Origin: Geomobilimonas luticola | GTDB taxonomy: Bacteria > Desulfobacterota > Desulfuromonadia > Geobacterales > Geobacteraceae | Direction of reading: 5' to 3' | NCBI RefSeq assembly: GCF_018476905.1 | Contig: NZ_JAHCVK010000003.1 | Coordinates: 1-64,000 of the forward strand | Length of the DNA: 64,000 nt | Part shown: positions 29,765 through 37,095 of the stretch, in pieces | How the letters are laid out: each line of letters starts with the position of its first letter | Numbering within the stretch: position 1 is the stretch's first letter | Translations under genes and position numbers: made by a program | The notes under the pieces: model-generated | The model's database searches: none | The model's input: only the letters and a program-made list of their open reading frames with translations | Told to the model about the DNA's origin: nothing

Positions 29765-30712
29765 ATGAAAACACCGAAACTCGTCAGGCTCGCTATCGGT
29801 CTGACCATGGCAACCGCGCTCATGGTCGGCACCGCGTTCCAGGCAATGGCCGCTGAACCGGCCAAGGCTGCCGCACCAGCCAAAGCTGCCGCGCCCGCCA
29901 AGGCAGCTGCACCGGCTGCCGCACCGGCCAAGGCTGCCGCGCCGGCAAAAGCGAAAGTAGCACTGACCAACGACGACTGCGTCAAATGCCACGCAACCCC
30001 TCCCGCCGACATCGAGGCGGCTGGCGGCTGGCACAAGAAGGTCGGCTGTAACAACTGCCATGAAGGCCACCGTCCCAGTTCGAAGAACAACATCCCGAAC
30101 TGCAACCAGTGCCACGAAGGCAAGCCCCACTATACCCTCAAGAATCAGTGCGGGAACTGCCACAAGAACCCCCACCGGCCGAAGGACATCTCCTTCGCCA
30201 GCAACGTGACCGACCCCTGCGTGACCTGCCATACCCAGCAGATCACCCAGTTGAAGGAATTCAAGAGCAAGCACTCGGCGCTCTACTGCTCCACCTGCCA
30301 CAATGTCCACGGCAGGATTCCCCAGTGCGTCCAGTGTCACAAGCCCCACGCCCCGACGATGGTCCAGGCCGACTGCGCCAAGTGCCACAAGGCCCACCAG
30401 CCGAAGAACGTCAAGTACGCTTCAACGGTGCCGTCCAAGGACTGCGCCGCTTGCCACAAGAAGGCATTCGACCTGCTGACCGCCAGCACCTCCAAGCACA
30501 AGTCCCTGGCCTGCGTATACTGCCACCAGGAAAAACACAAGATGGTGCCCAAGTGTCAGGATTGCCACGGCGTACCGCACCCGGCCGGCATGCTGGCCAA
30601 GTTCCCGAAATGCGGCGACTGCCACAGCATCGCCCACGACCTGAACCACTGGTCGACCCAGGCACCGGCTGCAAAACCGGCCGCTCCGGCCAAGCCGGCG
30701 AAGAAGAAGTAA
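29765..30712 (+). CDS. Dodecaheme c-type cytochrome with Ala/Lys/Pro-rich linkers
   Basis: Exported protein of 315 residues. Signal peptide (MKTPKLVRLAIGLTMATALMVG...AMAA), then a repetitive linker of AAPAK units over about 35 residues. Twelve CxxCH sites follow, from CVKCH to CGDCH (CNNCH, CNQCH, CGNCH, CVTCH, CSTCH, CVQCH, CAKCH, CAACH, CVYCH, CQDCH), and a short AAKPAAPAKPAKKK tail closes the protein. One heme per about 20 residues implies a wire-like stack of bis-His hemes. It is probably periplasmic or wall-spanning and takes part in extracellular electron transfer. AAGGAGG precedes the ATG at 29765. A strong terminator lies downstream, so it is monocistronic. Confidence 0.95.
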   Translation: MKTPKLVRLAIGLTMATALMVGTAFQAMAAEPAKAAAPAKAAAPAKAAAPAAAPAKAAAPAKAKVALTNDDCVKCHATPPADIEAAGGWHKKVGCNNCHEGHRPSSKNNIPNCNQCHEGKPHYTLKNQCGNCHKNPHRPKDISFASNVTDPCVTCHTQQITQLKEFKSKHSALYCSTCHNVHGRIPQCVQCHKPHAPTMVQADCAKCHKAHQPKNVKYASTVPSKDCAACHKKAFDLLTASTSKHKSLACVYCHQEKHKMVPKCQDCHGVPHPAGMLAKFPKCGDCHSIAHDLNHWSTQAPAAKPAAPAKPAKKK

Positions 30713-30733
30713 TACGCTCATCATGAGCATGAA

Positions 30734-30764
30734 GGGCCTGCAGATTTCTGCAGGCCCTTTTTTT
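30734..30764 (+). terminator. Rho-independent terminator after the dodecaheme cytochrome
   Basis: GGGCCTGCAG and CTGCAGGCCC around ATTT, ten perfect pairs followed by seven T, 21 bases after the stop. Confidence 0.95.
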
Positions 30765-30793
30765 GTTACCGTGCGATCAGATAAACTACCTGC

Positions 30794-31378
30794 TCATAGT
30801 TCACCCGCCAGACCGTCCACGTACGCCACAGCCGCACCCCGGAATTCTTCGAAATCTTCTTCCAATCCGGCATAATTGCGACGCAATTCCCCGGCACCCG
30901 ATGCCAGCGGGTTCGGTCGCCGCAGGCGGAGAGAAAGCCGCTCCAGGACCCGGCTCACCACCGCTTCGTCCCGGTAGGAGGTGAGCCAGTCGTGGGCAAT
31001 CATCCGGGTTGCCATCTGCTGCATTGCGGCGGGGAGAATCGGGAGGCAGGATTCGAGGGCGGCATAAACGCGCCGGGCAAACAGCGGAAGGGGAACGGGG
31101 TGGTGGCACTCCCAGGTCCGGGCAAGGAAATGATCGTAAAAGACATCCACCAGCACCCCCCGGTAATGACCGTAGGAATCCTCCATCCGCAGCCTGCTCC
31201 GGCGCACCGCAGGATGGTCGTGGGCGAAGCTGTCCACCCGGCGATGGAGAACAATCCCCCGGGTGACGTCCGGCGCATAGGTGGTATCGAGCCGCCCCTT
31301 GACGAAATCACCGAGGATGCTCCCGACCAGTTCCTCCGGGATATCGGGGGAGAGATAGAGATGGAAGAGGTAGTTCAT
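30794..31378 (-). CDS. acpH: Acyl carrier protein phosphodiesterase
   Basis: Protein of 194 residues of the AcpH family (MNYLFHLYLS, VGSILGDFVKG, VLHRRVDSFAHDHPAVRRSR, YGHYRGVLVDVFYDHFLA). It removes the 4'-phosphopantetheine arm from ACP in the cytoplasm. Conserved His and Asp residues in LHRRVDSFxDxH and DxFYDHF form the metal site. Family length. AAGGAG lies before the ATG at 31378; a longer frame to 31480 has no support. It diverges from the molybdopterin oxidoreductase gene. Confidence 0.92.
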   Translation of the reverse strand: MNYLFHLYLSPDIPEELVGSILGDFVKGRLDTTYAPDVTRGIVLHRRVDSFAHDHPAVRRSRLRMEDSYGHYRGVLVDVFYDHFLARTWECHHPVPLPLFARRVYAALESCLPILPAAMQQMATRMIAHDWLTSYRDEAVVSRVLERLSLRLRRPNPLASGAGELRRNYAGLEEDFEEFRGAAVAYVDGLAGEL

Positions 31379-31530
31379 GCCGGCTCCTTGTCTGCGGCGT
31401 CCCGGGGAAATAGTACCCGAAAATGATTCCCTCCGGCGACACGTTTTCCATATGCGACCGGCAGGAAAGATTCCCTGCATTTTTGTTCCGCTGTGCTATC
31501 CTATACCCAATTCAACACAAGGAGACGCCC

Positions 31531-33543
31531 ATGTCCGGCACCATCGTCCGTTCGGTCTGTCCCTACGACTGCCCCGACACCTGTGGCCTGCTGGTGGAGG
31601 TGAAGGATGGCAGGGCCGTAAAAGTGACCGGCGACCCGGAGCACCCCTTCACCCGCGGCACCCTCTGCCCCAAGATGCTTCACTACGAACGGACGGTCCA
31701 CTCACCGCTTCGCCTCACCATGCCGCTGCTGCGCAGCGGCCCCAAGGGGAGCGGCCAGTTCCGCACCATCGGCTGGGACGAAGCTATCGAGCGAATCACG
31801 GCCCGTTGGGACGAGGTCATAGCCGGCCACGGCCCGGAGGCGATCCTCCCCTATTCCTACGCCGGCACCATGGGGCTCGTCCAGAGAAACAGCGGACACC
31901 CCTTCTTCCACCGCCTCGGCGCCTCCCGGCTGGCCCGCACTATCTGCTCGCCGGCCAAGGACGCCGGCTGGCAGGCGGTCATGGGGGAAACCCCGGCACC
32001 CCATCCTGACACGGTTGCAAAAAGCGACCTGGTCATCCTCTGGGGGATCAATGCCACCGCCACGAGCATCCACTTTCTCCACGGTGTCCGGGAGGCGAAA
32101 AAAGTGGGCGCCAGGGTCTGGCTCATCGACACCTACGAAACTCCCACCACCGCTGCAGCCGATCGGACCATCCTGGTCCGGCCAGGCAGCGACGGGGCCC
32201 TGGCCCTCGGCATGATGCATCTGCTCGCCCGCGACGGCCAGCTCGACCGGGAGTTCATCGCCGCCCACGTCCAGGGGTTCGAGGAGTTTGCCTCCCACAT
32301 TCTCCCCCTCTACCCCCCGGAACGGGTAAGCTTGCTTACCGGCCTTACCGTACCCGTCATCGAAGATCTGGCAGCTGCCTACGGCAGGGCAAAGGCTCCC
32401 TTCATCCGTCTGGGGAGCGGGCTCTCCCGCTATGGCAACGGTGCCATGACCGTCCGAACCATCGCCACCCTTCCCGCACTGGTCGGCGCCTACGGAAAGG
32501 AGGGTGCCGGCTGCTTTTGCGGCGTTAGCACCGGCGGCGCCTTCGCCCTGGCCGAGGTCACCCGGGAGGACTTCATGGAGAGACCGACCCGGATCGTCAA
32601 CATGAACCGTCTCGGCCATGCCCTCACCGAGCTGTCCGACCCACCGGTCATGGGTCTCTACGTCTATCACTCCAACCCGGCCGCCGTCACCCCGGACCAG
32701 AACGCGGTTCTCAGGGGGCTTGCCCGGGACGACCTCTTCACCGTGGTCCACGAGCGGTTCATGACCGATACCGCCCGCTACGCGGACATCGTCCTCCCCG
32801 CCACCTCGTCTCTGGAGCAGAGCGACATCTACCGCTCCTACGGCACCTACTGCATCCAGCGCGCCCGGCCGGCCATCCCGGCGGTGGGAGAGAGCAGGTC
32901 CAACTGGGAAGTGTTTTCCCTCCTTGCCAATGCAATGGGGTTCCATGAGCCGTTCTTCCGGCAGAGCGCCGACGGCCTCATCGACCGTCTCCTCGCCATC
33001 CCCCGTCCGTTCCGGGAAGGAATCGACGCTGTTGGCCTGGCGGAGGGGAAAGGGGTGGAACTGAGGCTGCCGGCAGTCGCCCCCCCCTTCGCCACCCCCT
33101 CGGGGAAGGTGGAGATCCTCAATCACCGTGAGCCGGAGCCCTTTCCCCGCTATATCCCGACCCACGAAGAGGAGGGGGAATTCCCCCTGCGCCTCATGAC
33201 CGCCCCTACCCTCTTCGCCCTCAACGCCTCCTTCTACGAGCAGGAGGAACTGCGTGACAAACAGGGAAGAATGGAGCTTCAGATGAACCCGGTCGATGCA
33301 GCGGCGCGTGGTCTAACAAACGGCGAAGAGGTCACCGCCTTCAACCGGCTCGGCGAGGTCGTTTTCATCCTGGCGGTGACACCGAAAGTCCCGGCTGGGG
33401 TAGTGGTTGCTGAAGGAGTCTGGTGGCTCGCCCACACCCCCGGCTCCCGGTCGGTCAATGCGCTCGTTTCCCAGCGCCTCACCGACCGGGGAGAGGGAAG
33501 CACCTTCTACGACAACCGGGTGGAGGTGCGGGAGAGCCTTTGA
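31531..33543 (+). CDS. Molybdopterin oxidoreductase, BisC/formate dehydrogenase-like
   Basis: Protein of 670 residues of the DMSO-reductase superfamily. An N-terminal [4Fe-4S] site is formed by Cys10-x3-Cys14-x3-Cys18-x27-Cys46 (CPYDCPDTC, TLCPK). Molybdopterin-binding segments include LVILWGINATATSIHF, VRPGSDGALALGMMHLL, HERFMTDTARYADIVLPATSSLEQ and the C-terminal barrel (MNPVDAAARGLTNGEEVTAFNRLG). There is no twin-arginine signal, so it acts in the cytoplasm. The substrate cannot be told; members of this group are often named anaerobic dehydrogenases. No electron-transfer subunit gene is adjacent. AAGGAGA precedes the start. Confidence 0.9.
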   Translation: MSGTIVRSVCPYDCPDTCGLLVEVKDGRAVKVTGDPEHPFTRGTLCPKMLHYERTVHSPLRLTMPLLRSGPKGSGQFRTIGWDEAIERITARWDEVIAGHGPEAILPYSYAGTMGLVQRNSGHPFFHRLGASRLARTICSPAKDAGWQAVMGETPAPHPDTVAKSDLVILWGINATATSIHFLHGVREAKKVGARVWLIDTYETPTTAAADRTILVRPGSDGALALGMMHLLARDGQLDREFIAAHVQGFEEFASHILPLYPPERVSLLTGLTVPVIEDLAAAYGRAKAPFIRLGSGLSRYGNGAMTVRTIATLPALVGAYGKEGAGCFCGVSTGGAFALAEVTREDFMERPTRIVNMNRLGHALTELSDPPVMGLYVYHSNPAAVTPDQNAVLRGLARDDLFTVVHERFMTDTARYADIVLPATSSLEQSDIYRSYGTYCIQRARPAIPAVGESRSNWEVFSLLANAMGFHEPFFRQSADGLIDRLLAIPRPFREGIDAVGLAEGKGVELRLPAVAPPFATPSGKVEILNHREPEPFPRYIPTHEEEGEFPLRLMTAPTLFALNASFYEQEELRDKQGRMELQMNPVDAAARGLTNGEEVTAFNRLGEVVFILAVTPKVPAGVVVAEGVWWLAHTPGSRSVNALVSQRLTDRGEGSTFYDNRVEVRESL

Positions 33544-33566
33544 CGGCATTCTCCCGTGCCCTGTCA

Positions 33567-34637
33567 ATGTCACCCATGACCCGGCTCCTGCACCACACAG
33601 AACTCTCTGTCATCGTCCCGGTGCGCAACGAAGCGGCCGGCCTGGCCGGACTGTTTCGCAACCTGGCCGACCAGCAGGAGGTGGAGCTCGAACTGGTCCT
33701 CTGCGACGGCGGCTCCACCGACGGGACGGCGGAGCAGGCACGTCAGCTTGCCCAGTCTGCCCCCTTTCCCGTCACCATAGTTGAAACCGAGCCGGGACGG
33801 GGAAACCAGCTCAACACAGGCGCCGCGACGGCGACCGCTACCTGGCTCCTCTTTCTCCACGCCGACTCACATTTCCCCGATCCCCTCTCCTTCCGTCGGA
33901 GCCTTGACTATCTGGCCGCCGCCCGGGACGCCGCTCCCAACGCGCTCCTCGCCGGCCGCTTCGCGCTTCGTTTCCGGCGGCAAGAGACGGCACCGTCATT
34001 CGCCTATCATTATTATGAATGCAAGGCCCGCCTCGACCGGCCGGAATGCAGCCACGGCGACCAGGGACTCCTCATGGAGCGGAAAACCTTCGCCGCCATC
34101 GGACCTTTCCTCACCACCTTACCCATGCTGGCCGAGACCCGCCTCGCCGACACCATCCGGCAACGGGGAAAGCTGCTCCTCCTCCCCGCCGAAATCGCTA
34201 CCTCAGCCCGTCGTTTCGAGACGGAGGGTCTGGCGGCGCGCCAGGCGCTGAACGCCATCATCATGAACTTCGCCGCCCAGGGGTGGGAGCCGTTCTTTCG
34301 CGAACTGCCCTCCCTGTACCGGCACCAGGACGAGGCAGGGAAACTGCAGCTCCGCCCCATCCTGAAGAGACTCGGGGAATCGATACGCGATCTCACTCCC
34401 CGAGAGCGGCAGGCACTGTGGCAGGGGACCGGCCGCTACATCCGGGACAACGCCTGGCAGCTCGCCTTCGCCCTGGACGCGCTCCGCAGTTTCCACGGCA
34501 ACCTCCCTCCCGGCGCGGGGACGACCACCTGCCTCGACGTCTACGACCGCCACCTGGACCGGATCACCGACAACGCCGCCGGTCGCTGGCTGGCAGCCCT
34601 GCTGGCACGGATATGGCTCCGGAGGGGAACTGACTGA
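33567..34637 (+). CDS. Family 2 glycosyltransferase (TIGR04283-like)
   Basis: Protein of 356 residues. The GT-A domain shows SVIVPVRNEAAGL, CDGGSTDGT, GRGNQLNTGAATATATWLLFLHADSHFP, and a later HGDQGLLMERKTFAAIG. This wording matches the subgroup described as rSAM/selenodomain-associated glycosyltransferases. A second domain of about 100 residues (ELPSLYRHQDEAGKLQLRPILKRLGE onward) is not recognised. The ATG at 33567 is used, but TTG at 33540, overlapping the previous stop, is also possible and would couple the two genes. Substrate unknown. Confidence 0.82.
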   Translation: MSPMTRLLHHTELSVIVPVRNEAAGLAGLFRNLADQQEVELELVLCDGGSTDGTAEQARQLAQSAPFPVTIVETEPGRGNQLNTGAATATATWLLFLHADSHFPDPLSFRRSLDYLAAARDAAPNALLAGRFALRFRRQETAPSFAYHYYECKARLDRPECSHGDQGLLMERKTFAAIGPFLTTLPMLAETRLADTIRQRGKLLLLPAEIATSARRFETEGLAARQALNAIIMNFAAQGWEPFFRELPSLYRHQDEAGKLQLRPILKRLGESIRDLTPRERQALWQGTGRYIRDNAWQLAFALDALRSFHGNLPPGAGTTTCLDVYDRHLDRITDNAAGRWLAALLARIWLRRGTD

Positions 34638-34713
34638 CAGAAAAGTTCAACGACCCCGGAGACAGCCCCCTTCTTCCCTAAAAACGGGGCGCTGCGCCTT
34701 GGCATCACGGTGC

Positions 34714-35037
34714 CTACCGGAACGTGGCCAGGATATAATCGGCTATCTTTCGGGCATCGGCATCGCCGATGGTCTGCCGGTCAAAACGGGTCATCCCCTG
34801 GCCGGGGTTGCGCATCGTGGCCACGATGTCCTCGGCCGTATGTATGCCGTTGGCCGCCAGGGTGAAGCGGTCGAGGCTCTTCTGGGGGTATTTGCTGTTC
34901 CCCCCCTCCGGGTGGCAGCCGCTGCAGTGGCGAAGGAAGAGCTCTCCCCCCGACAGGCCGCTTCCGCCACGGTCCGCCCCGCCGCTGCATGCCGCCACTC
35001 CCCACGCAAGCGTCACGATGACCACTCCCCGCACCAT
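34714..35037 (-). CDS. Monoheme c-type cytochrome lipoprotein
   Basis: Protein of 107 residues with a signal and lipobox-like end (VTLAWGVAAC, Cys17) and one heme site CSGCH at about 38-42, in the class I arrangement (GGELFLRHCSGCHPEGGN). Met82 in NPGQGMTRFD is the likely distal ligand, and a C-terminal helix ADARKIADYILATF closes the fold. A small electron carrier attached to a membrane is expected. AAGGAGG lies four to five bases before the start. Convergent with the glycosyltransferase. Confidence 0.9.
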   Translation of the reverse strand: MVRGVVIVTLAWGVAACSGGADRGGSGLSGGELFLRHCSGCHPEGGNSKYPQKSLDRFTLAANGIHTAEDIVATMRNPGQGMTRFDRQTIGDADARKIADYILATFR

Positions 35038-35170
35038 TTCCCCTCCTTTTCGACCTTTCAGGCCGCTGAAGCTTCACCGTATACGCATCATAGAGTATAC
35101 ACAGTTGCCCGGCAGGCCGCCACTGTCCTATAGTTGCACAAACAGATCATTTTATCGGGAGCATTGCATC

Positions 35171-36262
35171 ATGTGCAGAAAACTCTTCGTGGCCGCAACC
35201 GGACAGAACTGCGGCAAAACCACCATCAGCGTTTCCCTCATACATCTCGCCCGCCGGAAGTACGGACGGGTCGGCTTCATGAAAGCCATCGGCCCCAAGT
35301 GCGTTACCTTCAATGGTGTGCCGATGGACAAGGATGCGGTACTCATGGCGCAGATCTACGGGCTGGAGGAGGACCGCCGCCTCATGTCGCCGGTGGTCCT
35401 GACGAAAGGGTCCACCAAGCGTTTCATAGACGGCGAACTGGCCTCGGCAACGGCCATCGAAAAGCTTCAGAGGACATGCAGCGAACTGGAGGCGAAGAAC
35501 GACTTTCTCATTATCGAGGGGGCGGGGCACGGCGGGGTCGGTTCGGTGATCGGGCTGAACAACGCCCAGGTAGCGAAACTGCTGGATGCGCCCGTGGTGA
35601 TGGTTGCAGGGGGAGGGATCGGCAACGTGATCGATTCGGTCCGGCTGAACATGGGGCTCTATGAAAGGGAAGGTGCGGCACTGCGGATGCTGCTCGTCAA
35701 CAAGCTCATCACGGAGAAACGGGCCTCGTCACTGGGATACCTGCAGAAGGCCTTCGCCGGGAGCGGCATCCAGGTCGCCGGAGCTTTCGACTATTCGCCG
35801 GTCCTGGCCAACCCGACCCTCCAGAACCTGGCACGGCGCCTCGGCAAACCGCTCAAAGGGGACCCGACACAACAGCACCGGATCGCCCATAACATCCAGC
35901 TGGGGGCGGCCTCCTCCCAGGTGGTGATTGACGGCCTGCAGCATTCGACCCTTCTCATCACCACCAGTTCCCGGGACGAACTGCTCGTCACCACCGCATC
36001 CCTCTACCACATCCCCGCCTACCGCGAGAAAATCGCCGGGCTGGTGATTCCGGGACATACCGCCATCTCACCCGTCACCCAGAAGATACTGGACGAAAGC
36101 GGCGTCCCCTACATCCGCATCGAGGAAACCACCGCCCAGGTCTTTACCAAACTCCTGGACCACGTCTCAAAAATAACGGCGGACGACCACGAAAAGTTGG
36201 AACTTCTCCAGTCGACCGCCGAAACCTACCTGGACTTCGCCGCAATAGACGCCCTGCTGTAG
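35171..36262 (+). CDS. P-loop ATPase with DRTGG domain (Pta N-terminal/BioD-like)
   Basis: Protein of 363 residues. The N-terminal domain is a dethiobiotin synthetase/cobyrinate synthase-like NTPase: P-loop AATGQNCGKTTISVSL, then IEGAGHGGVGSVIGLNNAQVAK and MLLVNKLI. The C-terminal part contains a DRTGG-like domain (about 215-330, VVIDGLQHSTLLITTSSRDELLVTTAS). The same two domains form the N-terminal half of long phosphotransacetylases. No Pta catalytic domain is present, so this is a stand-alone regulatory or ligand-binding module. A promoter TTGCCC-18-TATAGT lies just upstream, and GGGAG precedes the start. Confidence 0.83.
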   Translation: MCRKLFVAATGQNCGKTTISVSLIHLARRKYGRVGFMKAIGPKCVTFNGVPMDKDAVLMAQIYGLEEDRRLMSPVVLTKGSTKRFIDGELASATAIEKLQRTCSELEAKNDFLIIEGAGHGGVGSVIGLNNAQVAKLLDAPVVMVAGGGIGNVIDSVRLNMGLYEREGAALRMLLVNKLITEKRASSLGYLQKAFAGSGIQVAGAFDYSPVLANPTLQNLARRLGKPLKGDPTQQHRIAHNIQLGAASSQVVIDGLQHSTLLITTSSRDELLVTTASLYHIPAYREKIAGLVIPGHTAISPVTQKILDESGVPYIRIEETTAQVFTKLLDHVSKITADDHEKLELLQSTAETYLDFAAIDALL

Positions 36263-36288
36263 CCGATAGGGCGACCGGCAGGCTGTCC

Positions 36289-36999
36289 TTACTCCTCCTG
36301 CTCGCTGCTGTCTATCATCTCCTGGATCGCCTGGCGCGCATCGTCGCTGATACTGGTATACTCCACCCCGAAACCGACCGGCATGTCCCACTTCTTGCGG
36401 GATTTGCCGCTGTTGAGCCAGGCAACCCGCCCCTTGATGTCGATCAGACCGACCTCGCTGTTGGGGAGGAAAAACGCCAGTTCCATTGCATCGTTCTGTG
36501 TAACCGGATAATCCGTCGTCAGGTAGATACCGCCGCTGCTGATGTCAGCAACGGCGGCCGCGCAGACCCCTTTCCCATCCCTGAAGAGGGCGGGTGTCTG
36601 GAGCTGGACTCGCGGTTCACGCCGCTCGATATTTGGCAGATAGGCACGGGCCTTTTCCAGAAAGGCCTTGCGTTCCACCGGCTTGGTAAGATAATCGTCG
36701 CACCCCGCCTTGTTGCACAGCTCGATCTCTTCCTCGTGCCCCGCGGTGGTCACCATGATGACGGGAATGAAGAGAAGGTCGGGATCCGACTTTATGGCCG
36801 TGCAGCACGCCACGCCGTTCAGCTTCGGCATGTGGATATCGAGGAACACGAGATCCGGCCGCTCCCGCCGGACGATCTCCAGTGCCTCCTCCCCGTCCTC
36901 GGCGGTAAGAACGGAAACGTCCGAGTGGGTAAGAAAACTTTTTTCCAGTTCGATGAACAGCTTGACGTCGTCTACCAGCAGAATCTTCGGCGCGGCCAT
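36289..36999 (-). CDS. Response regulator with PilZ domain
   Basis: Protein of 236 residues. A receiver domain (about 4-122) has Asp10-Asp11 (LLVDD), phospho-acceptor Asp54 (FLDIHMPKLNG) and Lys105-region KPVER. It is followed by a PilZ-type domain (about 128-228): RREPRVQLQTPALF, then DISSGGIYLTTDYP and VAWLN...GFGVEYTSIS. The RRxxR and D/N-x-S-x-x-G motifs that bind c-di-GMP appear as REPRVQ and DISSGG, close to consensus though the first is short of one Arg pair. It may join phosphorylation and c-di-GMP signals. No kinase gene is adjacent. Confidence 0.88.
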   Translation of the reverse strand: MAAPKILLVDDVKLFIELEKSFLTHSDVSVLTAEDGEEALEIVRRERPDLVFLDIHMPKLNGVACCTAIKSDPDLLFIPVIMVTTAGHEEEIELCNKAGCDDYLTKPVERKAFLEKARAYLPNIERREPRVQLQTPALFRDGKGVCAAAVADISSGGIYLTTDYPVTQNDAMELAFFLPNSEVGLIDIKGRVAWLNSGKSRKKWDMPVGFGVEYTSISDDARQAIQEMIDSSEQEE

Positions 37000-37095
37000 G
37001 CGGCCCCTCCCCATCTTCCATCCTGAGAAATCACGGCAACCATCTGGCCGCATCGAAATCGAAACGCCCATTTTTAATGAATGCAAAAACCATAC

